A DNA stretch of 64,000 nucleotides from Actinomadura citrea. Lineage in GTDB: Bacteria > Actinomycetota > Actinomycetes > Streptosporangiales > Streptosporangiaceae. Positions 22,201-28,274 of the stretch are shown piece by piece. The stretch spans positions 6,014,001-6,078,000 of the forward strand of contig NZ_JACCBT010000001.1 in assembly GCF_013409045.1 (NCBI RefSeq). The letters are read 5' to 3'. The position numbers were made by a program, and so were the translations under genes. The notes under the pieces were generated by a model that saw only the letters and a program-made list of their open reading frames with translations, searched no databases and was not told the DNA's origin. Positions within the stretch are counted from its first letter, which is position 1, and every line of letters begins with the position of its first letter.

Positions 22201-25200
22201 GGCAGGCCCGCGAGGGCCTCGCGCCAGTAGGCCAGCTGCGCGGCGATGACGCTGCCCGGGTCGTCCTCGCCGCCGAGGACCTCCCGCTGCCAGAGGGCGT
22301 AGTCGGCGTACTGGACGGGCAGCGGCTCCCAGCGCGGCGCGTCCCCGGCGGCGCGGGCGGCGTAGGCGGTGATCAGGTCGGCGGCGAGCGGCTCCATCGA
22401 CCAGCCGTCCCCGGCGATGTGGTGCATCACCAGCAGGAGCAGGTGGTCGTCCTCGGCGAGGCGGAACACGTGCGCGCGGACGGGCGGCTCGGCGGCCAGG
22501 TCGAACCCGCGCGTCGCGGCCTCGAACACCGCCGCGTGGAGGTCCTCCGGCGTGACGTCTCCCTGTGGAGGGGTGCCCTCCCCCGCGCCCCGGAAGGGGG
22601 ACAGGTCGGTGAACTCCGGTTCACGCGCCATCGCGTCCGGCGTGAGGATCCGCTGGTACGGCTCCCCCTCGACCTGCACGAACACCGTGCGCAGCGCCTC
22701 GTGGCGCGCCATCATGTCGCGCATCGCGGCGCGGACCGCGGCGACGTCCAGCTCGCCGGTCAGCCGCAGCGGGATCGGGATGTGGTAGGTCGCGTTCGGG
22801 CCTTCGAGGTCGTGGATGAACCACAGCCGCCGCTGCGCGTACGACACGGGCACGAGGGGCGGGCGCTCGGCGGGGACGAGCCTCGGCCGGGCGTCACCGT
22901 CGGCCTCCTTGAGCACGGCGGCGAGCGCGGCGACGGTCGGCGCCTCGAACAGCGCGCGGACGCCCAGGTCGGCGCCCAGCGCGGCGCGGGCCCGCGACAC
23001 CACGCGGGTCGCCTTGAGGGAGTCGCCGCCGAGGTCGAAGAAGTTGTCGTCGATGCCCACCCGCTCGACGCCGAGGACCTCGGCGAACACGGCGCACAGC
23101 GCCTCCTCGCGGGCGTCGCGCGGCCGGCGCCCGCCCGCGGGCGCGGCCAGGTCGGGCTCCGGGAGCGCGGCCCGGTCGAGCTTGCCGTTCGGGTTCAGCG
23201 GCATCGCGTCCAGGACGACGATCGCCGACGGGACCATGTACTCGGGCAGAACGGCGGCCACGAACCGCTTAAGGTCGGCGGGGTCCGCCCCGTCCGACAC
23301 GACGTAGGCGACGAGGACGGTGTCGCCCGCGTTGTCCCGGCGCGCGACGACCACACTCTGCGTGACGGCCGGGTGCGCGGACAGCGCGGTCTCGATCTCG
23401 CCCGGCTCGATCCGGAAGCCGCGCACCTTGACCTGGTGGTCGAGGCGGCCGAGGTACTCGATCCGGCCCCGCTCGTCCCAGCGGACGAGGTCGCCCGTCC
23501 GGTACATCCGCCCGCCCGGCTCCCCGAAGGGGCAGGCGACGAACCGGTCGGCGGTCAGGCCGGGGCGGCGCAGGTAGCCGCGCGCGAGGCCCTCGCCCGC
23601 GAGGTACAGCTCGCCGGGCACGCCCGCCGGAACGGGCCTCAGGGACGCGTCCAGCACGTAGGCGCGGGTGTTGGCGATCGGGCCGCCGATCGGGGCGTGT
23701 CCGGCGGCGTTGCCGTCGTCGAACCAGGCCGCGGCGTAGACGGTCGCCTCGGTCGGGCCGTAGATGTTGGAGATCCGCGCGTCCGGCAGGAGGGCGCGCA
23801 GATCCTGGACGAGCCGCGCCGGCAGCGCCTCCCCCGCCAGCACCACGTCCCCCGCGTCCAGAGTGAGCGCGCCGGTGGCCAGCAGCGCGGACATCGCCGA
23901 CGGGACACCGCTGATCAGCGTCCCGGACCAGCCGCCGCGCTCGGCGACCTCCAGCAGGTCGCGGACGACCTCGATGTGGCCGCCCGCCGTGAGCGGCGTC
24001 AGCCACTCGAACACCGACACGTCGAAGTTGAGCGACGTGGAGAACAGCACGCGGGCGAGCCGCTCCGGGCCGAAGTCCTTCCCCGCCCAGGCGCACAGGT
24101 CGACGGCGTTGGCGTGGGAGACGACGACGCCCTTGGGGCGTCCCGTCGACCCGGACGTGTAGATGACGTAGGCGGCGTTGCCCGGCCGGAGCGGCCGGAC
24201 ACGGTCGGCGTCGGACGGGCTCACCGCCGGGTGCTCGGCCAGGTCGAGGGCGTCCAGCAGGACGCGCGGGGTGGTGCCGGGCAGGTCGGCGCCGGACGTC
24301 GTGATGACGCAGGCCGGAGCCGCGTCCTCCAGCATGTAGGCGACACGGTCGGCCGGGTAGGCCAGATCGATCGGCTGATAGGCCGCGCCCGCCTTCAGCA
24401 CCGCCAGCGCCGCGACGACCAGGTTCTCGTCACGCGGCAGAGCCAGCGCGACGAAGTCCTCCGCGCCGACACCCCGCGCGATCAGGTGGCGGGCGAGGCG
24501 GTTCGCGCGCTCGTCCAGTTCCCGGTAGGTGAGGGTCGTGCCGCCGCGGGTGACGGCCGGGGCGTCCGGCGTGCGGGCGGCCTGCGCCTCGAAAAGCTCA
24601 GGGACGACGGCGGGCTCGACCGGCGCCGCCGTGTCGTTCCACTCCTCGAGCACGCGGGAACGCTCCGCGTCGTCGAGCAGCTCGACCTCGCGGAGCGGCG
24701 TGGCCGGGTCGACGTCGGCGAGCGCGCCCAGGAACCGGATGTACCGGTCCAGGTGCGTGGCGACCTGGCCCTCGGTGTACAGGTCCGGGTGCGCCTCGAA
24801 GTCGACGCGCATGCCGGCGCCGTCGAAGTTGTCGTAGATGTTGATCGACAGGTCGTCGATCGGCCCGGTGGTGATCGCGTGCATCCGCGCCGGCAGGCCC
24901 GCGAAGTCCAGCCGGTAGTCGAACGCCATGATGTTGATGACCGGCCCGTGGAGGCGGCGGCGCTCGCCGAGCAGTTTCAGGTCCCGCAGCAGGTCCTCGC
25001 GCCGATAGTGCTGGTGGCGCAGCGCCCGCGCGCTCGCCCGCGTCGCCGCGCGGACCAGCTCGTCCACCGTCATGTCCGGCCGGACATGGACGCGCAGCGG
25101 CAGGATCGTCGCCAGCATCGCCGGCGTGTCCAGCGCGATCTGCGTCGTGCGGCCGGTGACGGCGAGGCCGAGGACGACGTCCTCGGTGCCCGTCATCCGC

Positions 25201-25973
25201 GCCACGTACGCGGCCGTCGCCGCGATCGCCAGGCCCTGCGTCGCGGTGCGGAGCCGGCGCGCGCCGACCGCCAGCTCGGCGGTCCGATCCGGCGGGACGA
25301 CGGAGATGAGACTCAGGTAGTCGGCGGTCGGCTCGGCCATCTCCTCCGACAGCGACACCGCGACGGGCCGGTCGGCGAACCGCTCGGTCCAGTAGGCGCG
25401 GTCCCGCTCGAACTTCTCCGACGCCCGGTACGCCTCCTCCTCGGCGAGGACCCGGCGGTAGTCGCCCGCCTCCGCCGAGACGTACTCCCCGCCGTTCGCC
25501 AGCGCCGTGTAGATCTCGGCGGCGCGGCGGCTGATGATCGATCCGCTGTAGGCGTCCTGGATCACGTGGTGCGCGCGGATGAACCAGCGGTGCAGGCCGG
25601 GGGCCAGCCGCAGGAGGGCCGTGGAGTACAGGCGCTCGGCGTCCAGCGGCAGCGGCTCCGCCATCGCCTGCCGCATCCACGCCCGCGCGGCGGCGTCCGG
25701 GTCGGGCTCCCCGGACAGGTCCACGAGCGGGATCGTGGCGGTCGCGTCCGGGTCGAGCACCTGGTGCGCAAGCCCGTCCCGCTCGGCCAGCCGGGCGTTC
25801 ATCGCCAGCGCCTCATGGGCCGCGATGCGCGCCACCCGGTCGAACAGCTCGTGGTCGACCGCGCCCTCGATCTCGATGTACTGCGCGATGTGGATCGGCG
25901 TTCGCGGCGCCAGCTGCTGCGCGTACCAGACGCTCTGCTGAGCGGCCGAAAGGGGAACGTACTCGGTGGACAT
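13290..25973 (-). CDS. NRPS, modules 1-4: C-A-T-C-A-T-C-(A tail)-T-C-A-T-E
   Basis: About 4227 residues, first protein of the assembly line. Module 1: EntF-like condensation (1-430, HHVIQDAY near 134), adenylation 470-930 (by-eye code D-V-F-S-V-A-I-V-Y-K), carrier near 981. Module 2: condensation (HHIAGDG near 1188), adenylation about 1530-2000 (D-V-F-S-A-G-I-I-F-K), carrier near 2043. Module 3: condensation (HHIAGDG near 2233), then only the A-domain tail 2559-2620 with Lys2610, then carrier LGGNSL near 2664. Module 4: condensation (near 2852), threonine adenylation 3180-3655 (D-F-W-N-V-G-M-V-H-K), carrier near 3700, epimerase 3757-4200 (HHLVVDG near 3900). The ATG at 25973 follows GGGAAAG by 9 bases. 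The missing A core in module 3 is seen directly; trans-loading is inference. Confidence 0.96.
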   Translation of the reverse strand: MSTEYVPLSAAQQSVWYAQQLAPRTPIHIAQYIEIEGAVDHELFDRVARIAAHEALAMNARLAERDGLAHQVLDPDATATIPLVDLSGEPDPDAAARAWMRQAMAEPLPLDAERLYSTALLRLAPGLHRWFIRAHHVIQDAYSGSIISRRAAEIYTALANGGEYVSAEAGDYRRVLAEEEAYRASEKFERDRAYWTERFADRPVAVSLSEEMAEPTADYLSLISVVPPDRTAELAVGARRLRTATQGLAIAATAAYVARMTGTEDVVLGLAVTGRTTQIALDTPAMLATILPLRVHVRPDMTVDELVRAATRASARALRHQHYRREDLLRDLKLLGERRRLHGPVINIMAFDYRLDFAGLPARMHAITTGPIDDLSINIYDNFDGAGMRVDFEAHPDLYTEGQVATHLDRYIRFLGALADVDPATPLREVELLDDAERSRVLEEWNDTAAPVEPAVVPELFEAQAARTPDAPAVTRGGTTLTYRELDERANRLARHLIARGVGAEDFVALALPRDENLVVAALAVLKAGAAYQPIDLAYPADRVAYMLEDAAPACVITTSGADLPGTTPRVLLDALDLAEHPAVSPSDADRVRPLRPGNAAYVIYTSGSTGRPKGVVVSHANAVDLCAWAGKDFGPERLARVLFSTSLNFDVSVFEWLTPLTAGGHIEVVRDLLEVAERGGWSGTLISGVPSAMSALLATGALTLDAGDVVLAGEALPARLVQDLRALLPDARISNIYGPTEATVYAAAWFDDGNAAGHAPIGGPIANTRAYVLDASLRPVPAGVPGELYLAGEGLARGYLRRPGLTADRFVACPFGEPGGRMYRTGDLVRWDERGRIEYLGRLDHQVKVRGFRIEPGEIETALSAHPAVTQSVVVARRDNAGDTVLVAYVVSDGADPADLKRFVAAVLPEYMVPSAIVVLDAMPLNPNGKLDRAALPEPDLAAPAGGRRPRDAREEALCAVFAEVLGVERVGIDDNFFDLGGDSLKATRVVSRARAALGADLGVRALFEAPTVAALAAVLKEADGDARPRLVPAERPPLVPVSYAQRRLWFIHDLEGPNATYHIPIPLRLTGELDVAAVRAAMRDMMARHEALRTVFVQVEGEPYQRILTPDAMAREPEFTDLSPFRGAGEGTPPQGDVTPEDLHAAVFEAATRGFDLAAEPPVRAHVFRLAEDDHLLLLVMHHIAGDGWSMEPLAADLITAYAARAAGDAPRWEPLPVQYADYALWQREVLGGEDDPGSVIAAQLAYWREALAGLPEELALPADRPRPPRATYRGAQHPFTLPPALHEALAALGRDHRASLFMVLQAALAGLFTRLGAGTDVPIGSPIAGRTDEALNDLVGVFVNTLVLRTDTSGDPTFAELLARVREADLAAFAHQDVPFERLVEVLNPQRSMARHPLFQAMISIQNDPSARVALPGLTVALEPVDPGVSRFDLALLVDETRDASGAPAGIACRLEYALDLFDPETAASMAARLERLLAQVAADPSLPLSAVDLLDDAERDTLLRGWNATDLPVAPAVVPELVEAQAARTPEAAAVVAGGARLTYAELNARANRLARHLIARGVGAEDFVALALPRDENLVVAALAVLKAGAAYQPIDLAYPADRVAYMLEDAAPACVITTSGADLPGTTPRVELDALSLDGLCGDDVTDAERARPLRPANPAYVIYTSGSTGRPKGVVVSHANVVDFCAESMASYGPARMARVLFSTSLNFDVSVFEWLVPLTVGGEIEVVRDLLEVAERGGWSGTLVSGVPSAVSALLARGGLRLEAGDVALGGEALPPQLVRDVRALLPDARVSNIYGPTEATIFVTGWYDDGNTEGLAPIGRPMANTRAYVLDDRLGPVPVGVPGELYLAGDGLARGYLRRPGLTADRFVACPFGGPGERMYRTGDLVRWNRAGHIEYLGRLDHQVKVRGFRIEPGEIETALSAHPAVTQSVVLARRDAVGDTVLAGYVVGSASPAELRAFVAGTLPDYMVPSAIVVLEEMPLTPNGKLDRAALPEPDLAASLTARGPRDAREEILCGIFADVLGLERVGVDDGFFDHGGDSLKATRVVARARAALDVELPVRALFEAPTVAGLAEYIASAGGAGRPALLAAERPAPLPVSYAQERLWFLNRLEGLTATYNMPIPLRLTGAVDPEAMRDALRDVVARHEPLRTLFADADGEPHQVIVAPDEADPRLTVSEPADLRAALFADATRGFDLAAEPPVRAHLYRLGEDEHLLLVVLHHIAGDGWSMAPLARDVITAYLARRDGGAPGWAPLPVQYADYALWQRGLLGDERDPASLAARQIAYWKDALAGLPDQIRLPHDRPRPDRASYRGGQIAFEVPAELAEGLRALARDHQVSVFMVLQAALAALLTRLGAGTDVPIGSPIAGRTDEALDDLVGVFVNTLVLRTDTSGDPSLAELLARVRETDLAAYAHQDVPFERLVEVLNPARSLARHPLFQVMLTLQNNPEASVELPGLNVAVEPVDAGVAKFDLEFLLEDARDRAGGYAGTLEYALDLFDRETAERLAGWYRRTLEAAVASGGAVTVGALDLPGAPQDLTQAPRSAEGPSEKRLVAYVVAAPGQTLDPEELRAHLRESLPESMVPAAVVVLDEMPLTPNGKVDARALPKPQLTIAPATAYRTPSGEAEEAVAAVFADLLGVDRVGADDDFFALGGNSLIAMRVVSRVRRALDVELPVRALFEAPTVASLAALLGRGAAPVRPALEPRERPGVIPPSYAQQRLWFLSRFEGPSATYNMPTALRIRGPLDVDALRAAVGDLVERHESLRTILPDSGGVPRQLILDAAAARPELEIADTTEAELPARLAMAAGYAFDISAEPPLRTHLFRVGPREHVALLLMHHIGGDGWSMAPLARDFITAYAARAGGTAPEWAPLPVQYADYTLWQQDLFGSEDDPGSLISQQIAYWREALAGLPEELPLPADRPRPAQSSYRGGTARFRLGAEVRGRLQKIAQETGASPFMVAQAAFAALLTRLGAGTDVPIGSPIAGRTDEALDDLVGMFVNMLVFRTDTSGDPSFRELVGRVKETDLAAYAHQDVPFERLVEVLNPPRHLARHPLFQVGLTFQNNPEARLEMPGFSAELEPLTSAVSRFDLLMILTEREDGFDGELEYALDLYDPATARGLVERFERYLESLLAEPDAPIGAADVLSPRERSLVLGDWAGGSARPAERSTIPALFEEQAAVRPGAVAVSFEGVSWTYGEVNARANRLARRLVERGVGPERFVALALPRSAELVVAILGVLKAGAAYVPIDPDYPEDRIAYMVEDARPVVTLRPEDLTDLDAAGYDDTDLGIAISPDHPAYVIYTSGSTGRPKGVVVPHQNVVRLLRSTEGWFDFGPGDVWTLFHSYAFDFSVWELWGSLLYGGRLVVVPYLTSRSPEDFLALLAAEKVTVLNQTPSAFYQLMAADRQNPGSDLALRYIVFGGEALDLGRLEDWYSRHDEDAPVLVNMYGITETTVHVSYVALDRAYAANTPGSVIGAGIPDLRVYVLDGRLQPVAPGVVGELYVAGPGLARGYLNRPGLSAERFVADPFGEPGTRMYRTGDLGRWRPDGTLDYLGRSDQQVQLRGFRIELGEVESALVRHGAVTDAAVIVRDDRLVAYVAGSGVDTADLRRFVGGHLPDYMVPAVVVEVDALPLTSNGKLDRGALPAPDFSAKVSSRAPRTEREETLARLFAEVLGLERVGIDDGFFDLGGDSIIAIQLVSRARQSGLVITPREVFQHQTVEELAATATPVGEGEEIEAEAPGAGVGPVPITPIIAWLRDRADGDASLISGFHQAMLLRTPPGLGTERLTAALATLLDHHDVLRLRLDADGGRWQPVVRPPGSADAAALLTRVDVAGLDGDKVQAVVAEQAAAARDRLDPAAGTVAQLVWFDADREQGRLLVVLHHLVVDGVTWRILLPDLVTAWAGGELQPVGTSFRRWAQKLTAAERGGQDLEDWLDIVDGPPDGLADRPLDPRADIAARARSLTLDLPADVTGPLLTDVPAAFHGRANDVLLTGLAVAVAQWRRRRGGRGTGVLVDLEGHGREDSVPGVDVSRTAGWFTSIHPVRLDAGGATGGAAVKKVKEQLRAVPDVLGYGLLRHVDGDEELAEVPPAQIAFNYLGRVADGGDGGDWTLAPEELPAGEDPRMPMAHALEVNALTRDLPAGPVLSATWTWPGGLLDSADVRELAEGWFAALRGLVADVAGGAAGGFTPSDLLVDLDQGEIDKLQTAWRQKK
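14737..16433. repeat. Near-identical Thr A-T segment, copy in module 4
   Basis: Partner of 7094-8799. The matching blocks here are 14737-15092, 15143-16052 and 16207-16433. Both copies carry the same threonine pocket residues. The part around 15850-16050 is visibly less GC-rich than the flanking NRPS sequence, in both copies. Confidence 0.9.
18114..18299 (-). other. Orphan A-domain C-terminal piece (A9-A10) in module 3
   Basis: Residues 2559-2620 of the first NRPS. They read as the end of an adenylation domain: the strand RLVAYVV, a helix, LPESMVPAAVVVLDEMPL, then the A10 loop TPNGKVDARALP with Lys2610. In front there is only a 20-residue linker after the condensation domain, where about 450 residues of A core are expected. 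The piece starts where the stand-alone A protein (26434-28038) stops. All A10 features are intact, which argues against simple decay. Confidence 0.9.
21076..21314. repeat. 239-bp identical patch, module 2 copy
   Basis: No mismatch was seen by eye against 24271-24509. It encodes the beginning of adenylation domain 2, before motif A3. The surrounding A1 and A2 sequences differ, so this is a localised identity patch. Confidence 0.85.
24271..24509. repeat. 239-bp identical patch, module 1 copy
   Basis: Partner of 21076-21314 at a constant offset of 3195 bases. It lies in the N-terminal part of adenylation domain 1. Such patches suggest gene conversion between the first two modules. Confidence 0.85.
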
Positions 25974-26433
25974 CAAGCGGTGCTTTCCCGGTCGCAGGGG
26001 GTTTGCTTCACGCCCGGATTCGGGTCCGGCGAGACGCCGACGGGCAGAAATTCAAAGAGAATGACCACAGAACTGATCGGGTTTCCCCGTCCCCTTTCAC
26101 CCCGAGTTCCCTCCGGGGGACGCACATCGCCCGCACGATCCCGGAGTCAACGCCCTGTGTTCCGGCCAATACGGAGCGCCGCCGCTTTCCGCCCTCGCCC
26201 GTCTTCCGCCCGCGTCCCACGATCTACTCAGGAGTAGCGGGGTCACAGTCAACCAGCCGGTCACATGCCTCGCAATCCCCTCAAAAGCAGAACTTGCCCC
26301 ACCCCATTGCTAACAGGAGTGACAAAATCATCGGCCGCCCGGTCCGTTCCGGACCGGCCGGACGCTCGCCGGGTGACAAAGGTTGACAACCGAATCCGGC
26401 CAGTCCGGTCACGCTCGGTGAACGGCGGGCCCG
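25974..26433 (-). promoter_or_regulatory. 460-bp non-coding region upstream of the NRPS operon
   Basis: No gene is evident. It is less GC-rich than its surroundings and must hold the promoter of the leftward NRPS operon, unless that is read through from the stand-alone A gene. On the minus strand TTGACT (26252-26247) is followed 17 bases later by GAGTAG, a weak -10. Other marks are two GGTCACA copies (from 26241 and 26259), two TGACAAA copies (26320, 26374) and the inverted repeat GGTTG-A-CAACC at 26381-26391. Confidence 0.5.
26224..26237. promoter_or_regulatory. Inverted repeat, possible operator
   Basis: CTACTC and GAGTAG are perfect inverted arms around AG. The site sits over the tentative -10 element upstream of the NRPS operon, a position suited to a repressor. 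No regulator can be assigned. Confidence 0.35.
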
Positions 26434-28038
26434 CTACCTGCCCGGGTACTCGTGCACCACGACCGCGGCGGCCCGCACCGCCGGGTGGCGCTGCAGCACC
26501 GCCTCGATCTCGCCCAGTTCCATCCGCACTCCGGCGATCTTGACCTGGCGGTCGACGCGCCCCAGGTACTGGAGGGTGGGACGGTCCTCGCCGCCCGCGC
26601 CGGGCGGCAGCAGCCGCACCGCGTCGCCCGTCCGGTAGAGGCGCCCGGTCGGGGACGCGCCGAAGGGGTCCCGGTAGAACGCCTCGCGGGTCCGCTCGTC
26701 GTCGCCGAGGTAGCCGCGGCCGACCACCACGCCGCCGACGAACAGCTCCCCGGTCTCGCCGACGTCGCACGCCGACCAGGTGCCCTCGGCCGTGGCGCCG
26801 TCCGCCTCCGACCGCAGCACGTACAGGCGCGCGTTGACGACCGGCGTCCCGATCGGCAGGCGGAGAAGGTCCAGGTCACCGGCCGTCACGGTGTGGTGGG
26901 TGACGTCGTCGGAGCACTCGGTGGGGCCGTAGGCGTTCAGCAGCCGGGCGTGCGGCATCGTCTCCAGCCAGCGGCGGGACAGCTCGGCCGGCAGCTCCTC
27001 GCCGGTGGCGATCATCCAGCGCAGGCCCGCCAGCGGGCGGGGCCCGCCGTCCCGGGCCGGTGAGGCGCCGGGCGCCAGGTCGTCCAGCAGGTGCCTGACC
27101 ATGGTCGGGACGAGCTCGACGACCGTGATGCCCTGCCCGTCCACCGCGCGGGCGAACGCGACCGGGTCGTGGCCCACCTCGTCGCCGATCACGTCCACCC
27201 GGCCGCCCAGCAGCAGCGGGCAGAGCATCTGCCAGATCGAGATGTCGAACCCCAGCGGGGCGGTGAACGCGACCACGTCGTCGCCGGTCAGCTCCAGGTC
27301 GATGATCTTCGCCCAGAGGTGGTTGAGCATGCCCTGGTGCTCGACGACCGCGCCCTTGGGGCGGCCCGTCGACCCCGAGGTGAACAGCACGTAGCGGGGC
27401 TGGTCGAGCGCGCTCAGGCGCGGCTCCCCCGCCCACGGGGCGAGGCCGTCCGCCCGCGCGGCGCCGACGACGCGGCACCCCGCCTCCGCCGCCCCCTCCA
27501 GCAGGGCCGGCGCGACCTCCCGCGCGTCGTCGCGGGAGGACCGCCCACCACGCTCCCCGGCCGCTCCGCGGTCCTGAGCGTCAACGGTGATCAGCACGGA
27601 CGCGCCCGCCTGGCCGAGGACGTCGCGGACGCGGGCGGCGGGCCAGGTCTCGTCGGCCGGGACGTACAGGGCGCCGACCAGCTCGATCGCGAGGAACGCG
27701 GCGATGACGCCCGCGCACCGGCCGCCGCCCACCCCGACGACCGTGCCGGGGCGGACGCCCTCGTCCTCCAGCAGCGCGGCGAGCCGGCGCGCCTCGGCGG
27801 CCAGTTCGGCGTAGGAGAGCGTCCGGTGCTCGTCGGCGACGGCGGGGCGGTCGCGCTCGGCGGCGATCCGCTCCACCCGCGCGATGACCGGGCCGGCGAG
27901 GTCGACGTCCCGCTCGCGGAGCATCCCGAGCCGCGCGGCCAGCTCGCGGGCGCGCTCCGCCTGCGCCGCGGGCACGTCCAGGGCGGGCAGCCCGGCCAGG
28001 GGGAGCAGCCGGTCCACGGCGGGTCCGCGAGCACTCAT
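26434..28038 (-). CDS. Stand-alone adenylation protein lacking the A10 tail
   Basis: 534 residues. An N-terminal extension of about 55 residues precedes an amino-acid adenylation core: TSGSTGRPKG (A3), GFDISIWQ (A4), NAYGPTE (A5), GELFVGG, YRTGD (A7) and GRVDRQVKIAG plus ELGEIE (A8). It then ends at HEYPGR. The roughly 70 residues carrying the A10 lysine are absent, and no reading frame downstream supplies them. By-eye pocket code D-I-W-E-I-T-A-D-D; the Glu at the 278 position and Asp at 331 also occur in ornithine codes, so a basic side chain is plausible. There is no carrier domain. The ATG at 28038 has GGAGA 7 bases upstream. It is divergent from the Dap genes. Likely role: activating Dap for module 3, completed by the orphan tail there. 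Confidence 0.9.
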   Translation of the reverse strand: MSARGPAVDRLLPLAGLPALDVPAAQAERARELAARLGMLRERDVDLAGPVIARVERIAAERDRPAVADEHRTLSYAELAAEARRLAALLEDEGVRPGTVVGVGGGRCAGVIAAFLAIELVGALYVPADETWPAARVRDVLGQAGASVLITVDAQDRGAAGERGGRSSRDDAREVAPALLEGAAEAGCRVVGAARADGLAPWAGEPRLSALDQPRYVLFTSGSTGRPKGAVVEHQGMLNHLWAKIIDLELTGDDVVAFTAPLGFDISIWQMLCPLLLGGRVDVIGDEVGHDPVAFARAVDGQGITVVELVPTMVRHLLDDLAPGASPARDGGPRPLAGLRWMIATGEELPAELSRRWLETMPHARLLNAYGPTECSDDVTHHTVTAGDLDLLRLPIGTPVVNARLYVLRSEADGATAEGTWSACDVGETGELFVGGVVVGRGYLGDDERTREAFYRDPFGASPTGRLYRTGDAVRLLPPGAGGEDRPTLQYLGRVDRQVKIAGVRMELGEIEAVLQRHPAVRAAAVVVHEYPGR

Positions 28039-28274
28039 CTTTACTCTCCGTGTTGTAGAACTTCTCCGCTGTAACAGCAAAACAAGCGGCCGCCATAGCC
28101 TAAGTCCGGCCCGGCAGAAGCACCACGCATTCTGCCCTACCGGCGGGTAATCAGGGGGTTGCGGCAGCAAGATGCCCGAAGGTACCGTGATGCCTCGCCA
28201 TGGCTCTGGCGTGAAGCCCGCGGCGAACTTCGGGGGAAGACGAGGGAATTGCTTCTTCATTTCAGGGTGGCAGC
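28039..28274. promoter_or_regulatory. Divergent promoter region, A gene / Dap genes
   Basis: This 236-bp non-coding stretch separates the leftward stand-alone A gene from the rightward Dap genes, so both promoters must lie here. On the minus strand TAGGCT is a plausible -10 for the A gene. I saw no convincing -35/-10 pair for the rightward genes. Confidence 0.5.
28113..28136. promoter_or_regulatory. Inverted repeat in the divergent promoter
   Basis: GGCAGAA (28113-28119) and TTCTGCC (28130-28136) form perfect 7-bp arms around a 10-bp spacer. It lies upstream of the -10 candidate of the stand-alone A gene. It could be an operator that controls Dap supply and its adenylation together. Confidence 0.45.

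Noticed and set aside
15093..26237. Very long open frame opposite the first NRPS gene
   Set aside because: It is a GC-rich shadow of the real gene, with Arg/Gly/Asp/Val-rich sequence and no motifs.
26261..26770. A frame beyond the stop of the stand-alone A gene that might hold the missing A10 tail
   Set aside because: Its translation shows no LVAYV strand and no NGK loop in any frame, so a simple frameshift does not explain the missing tail.
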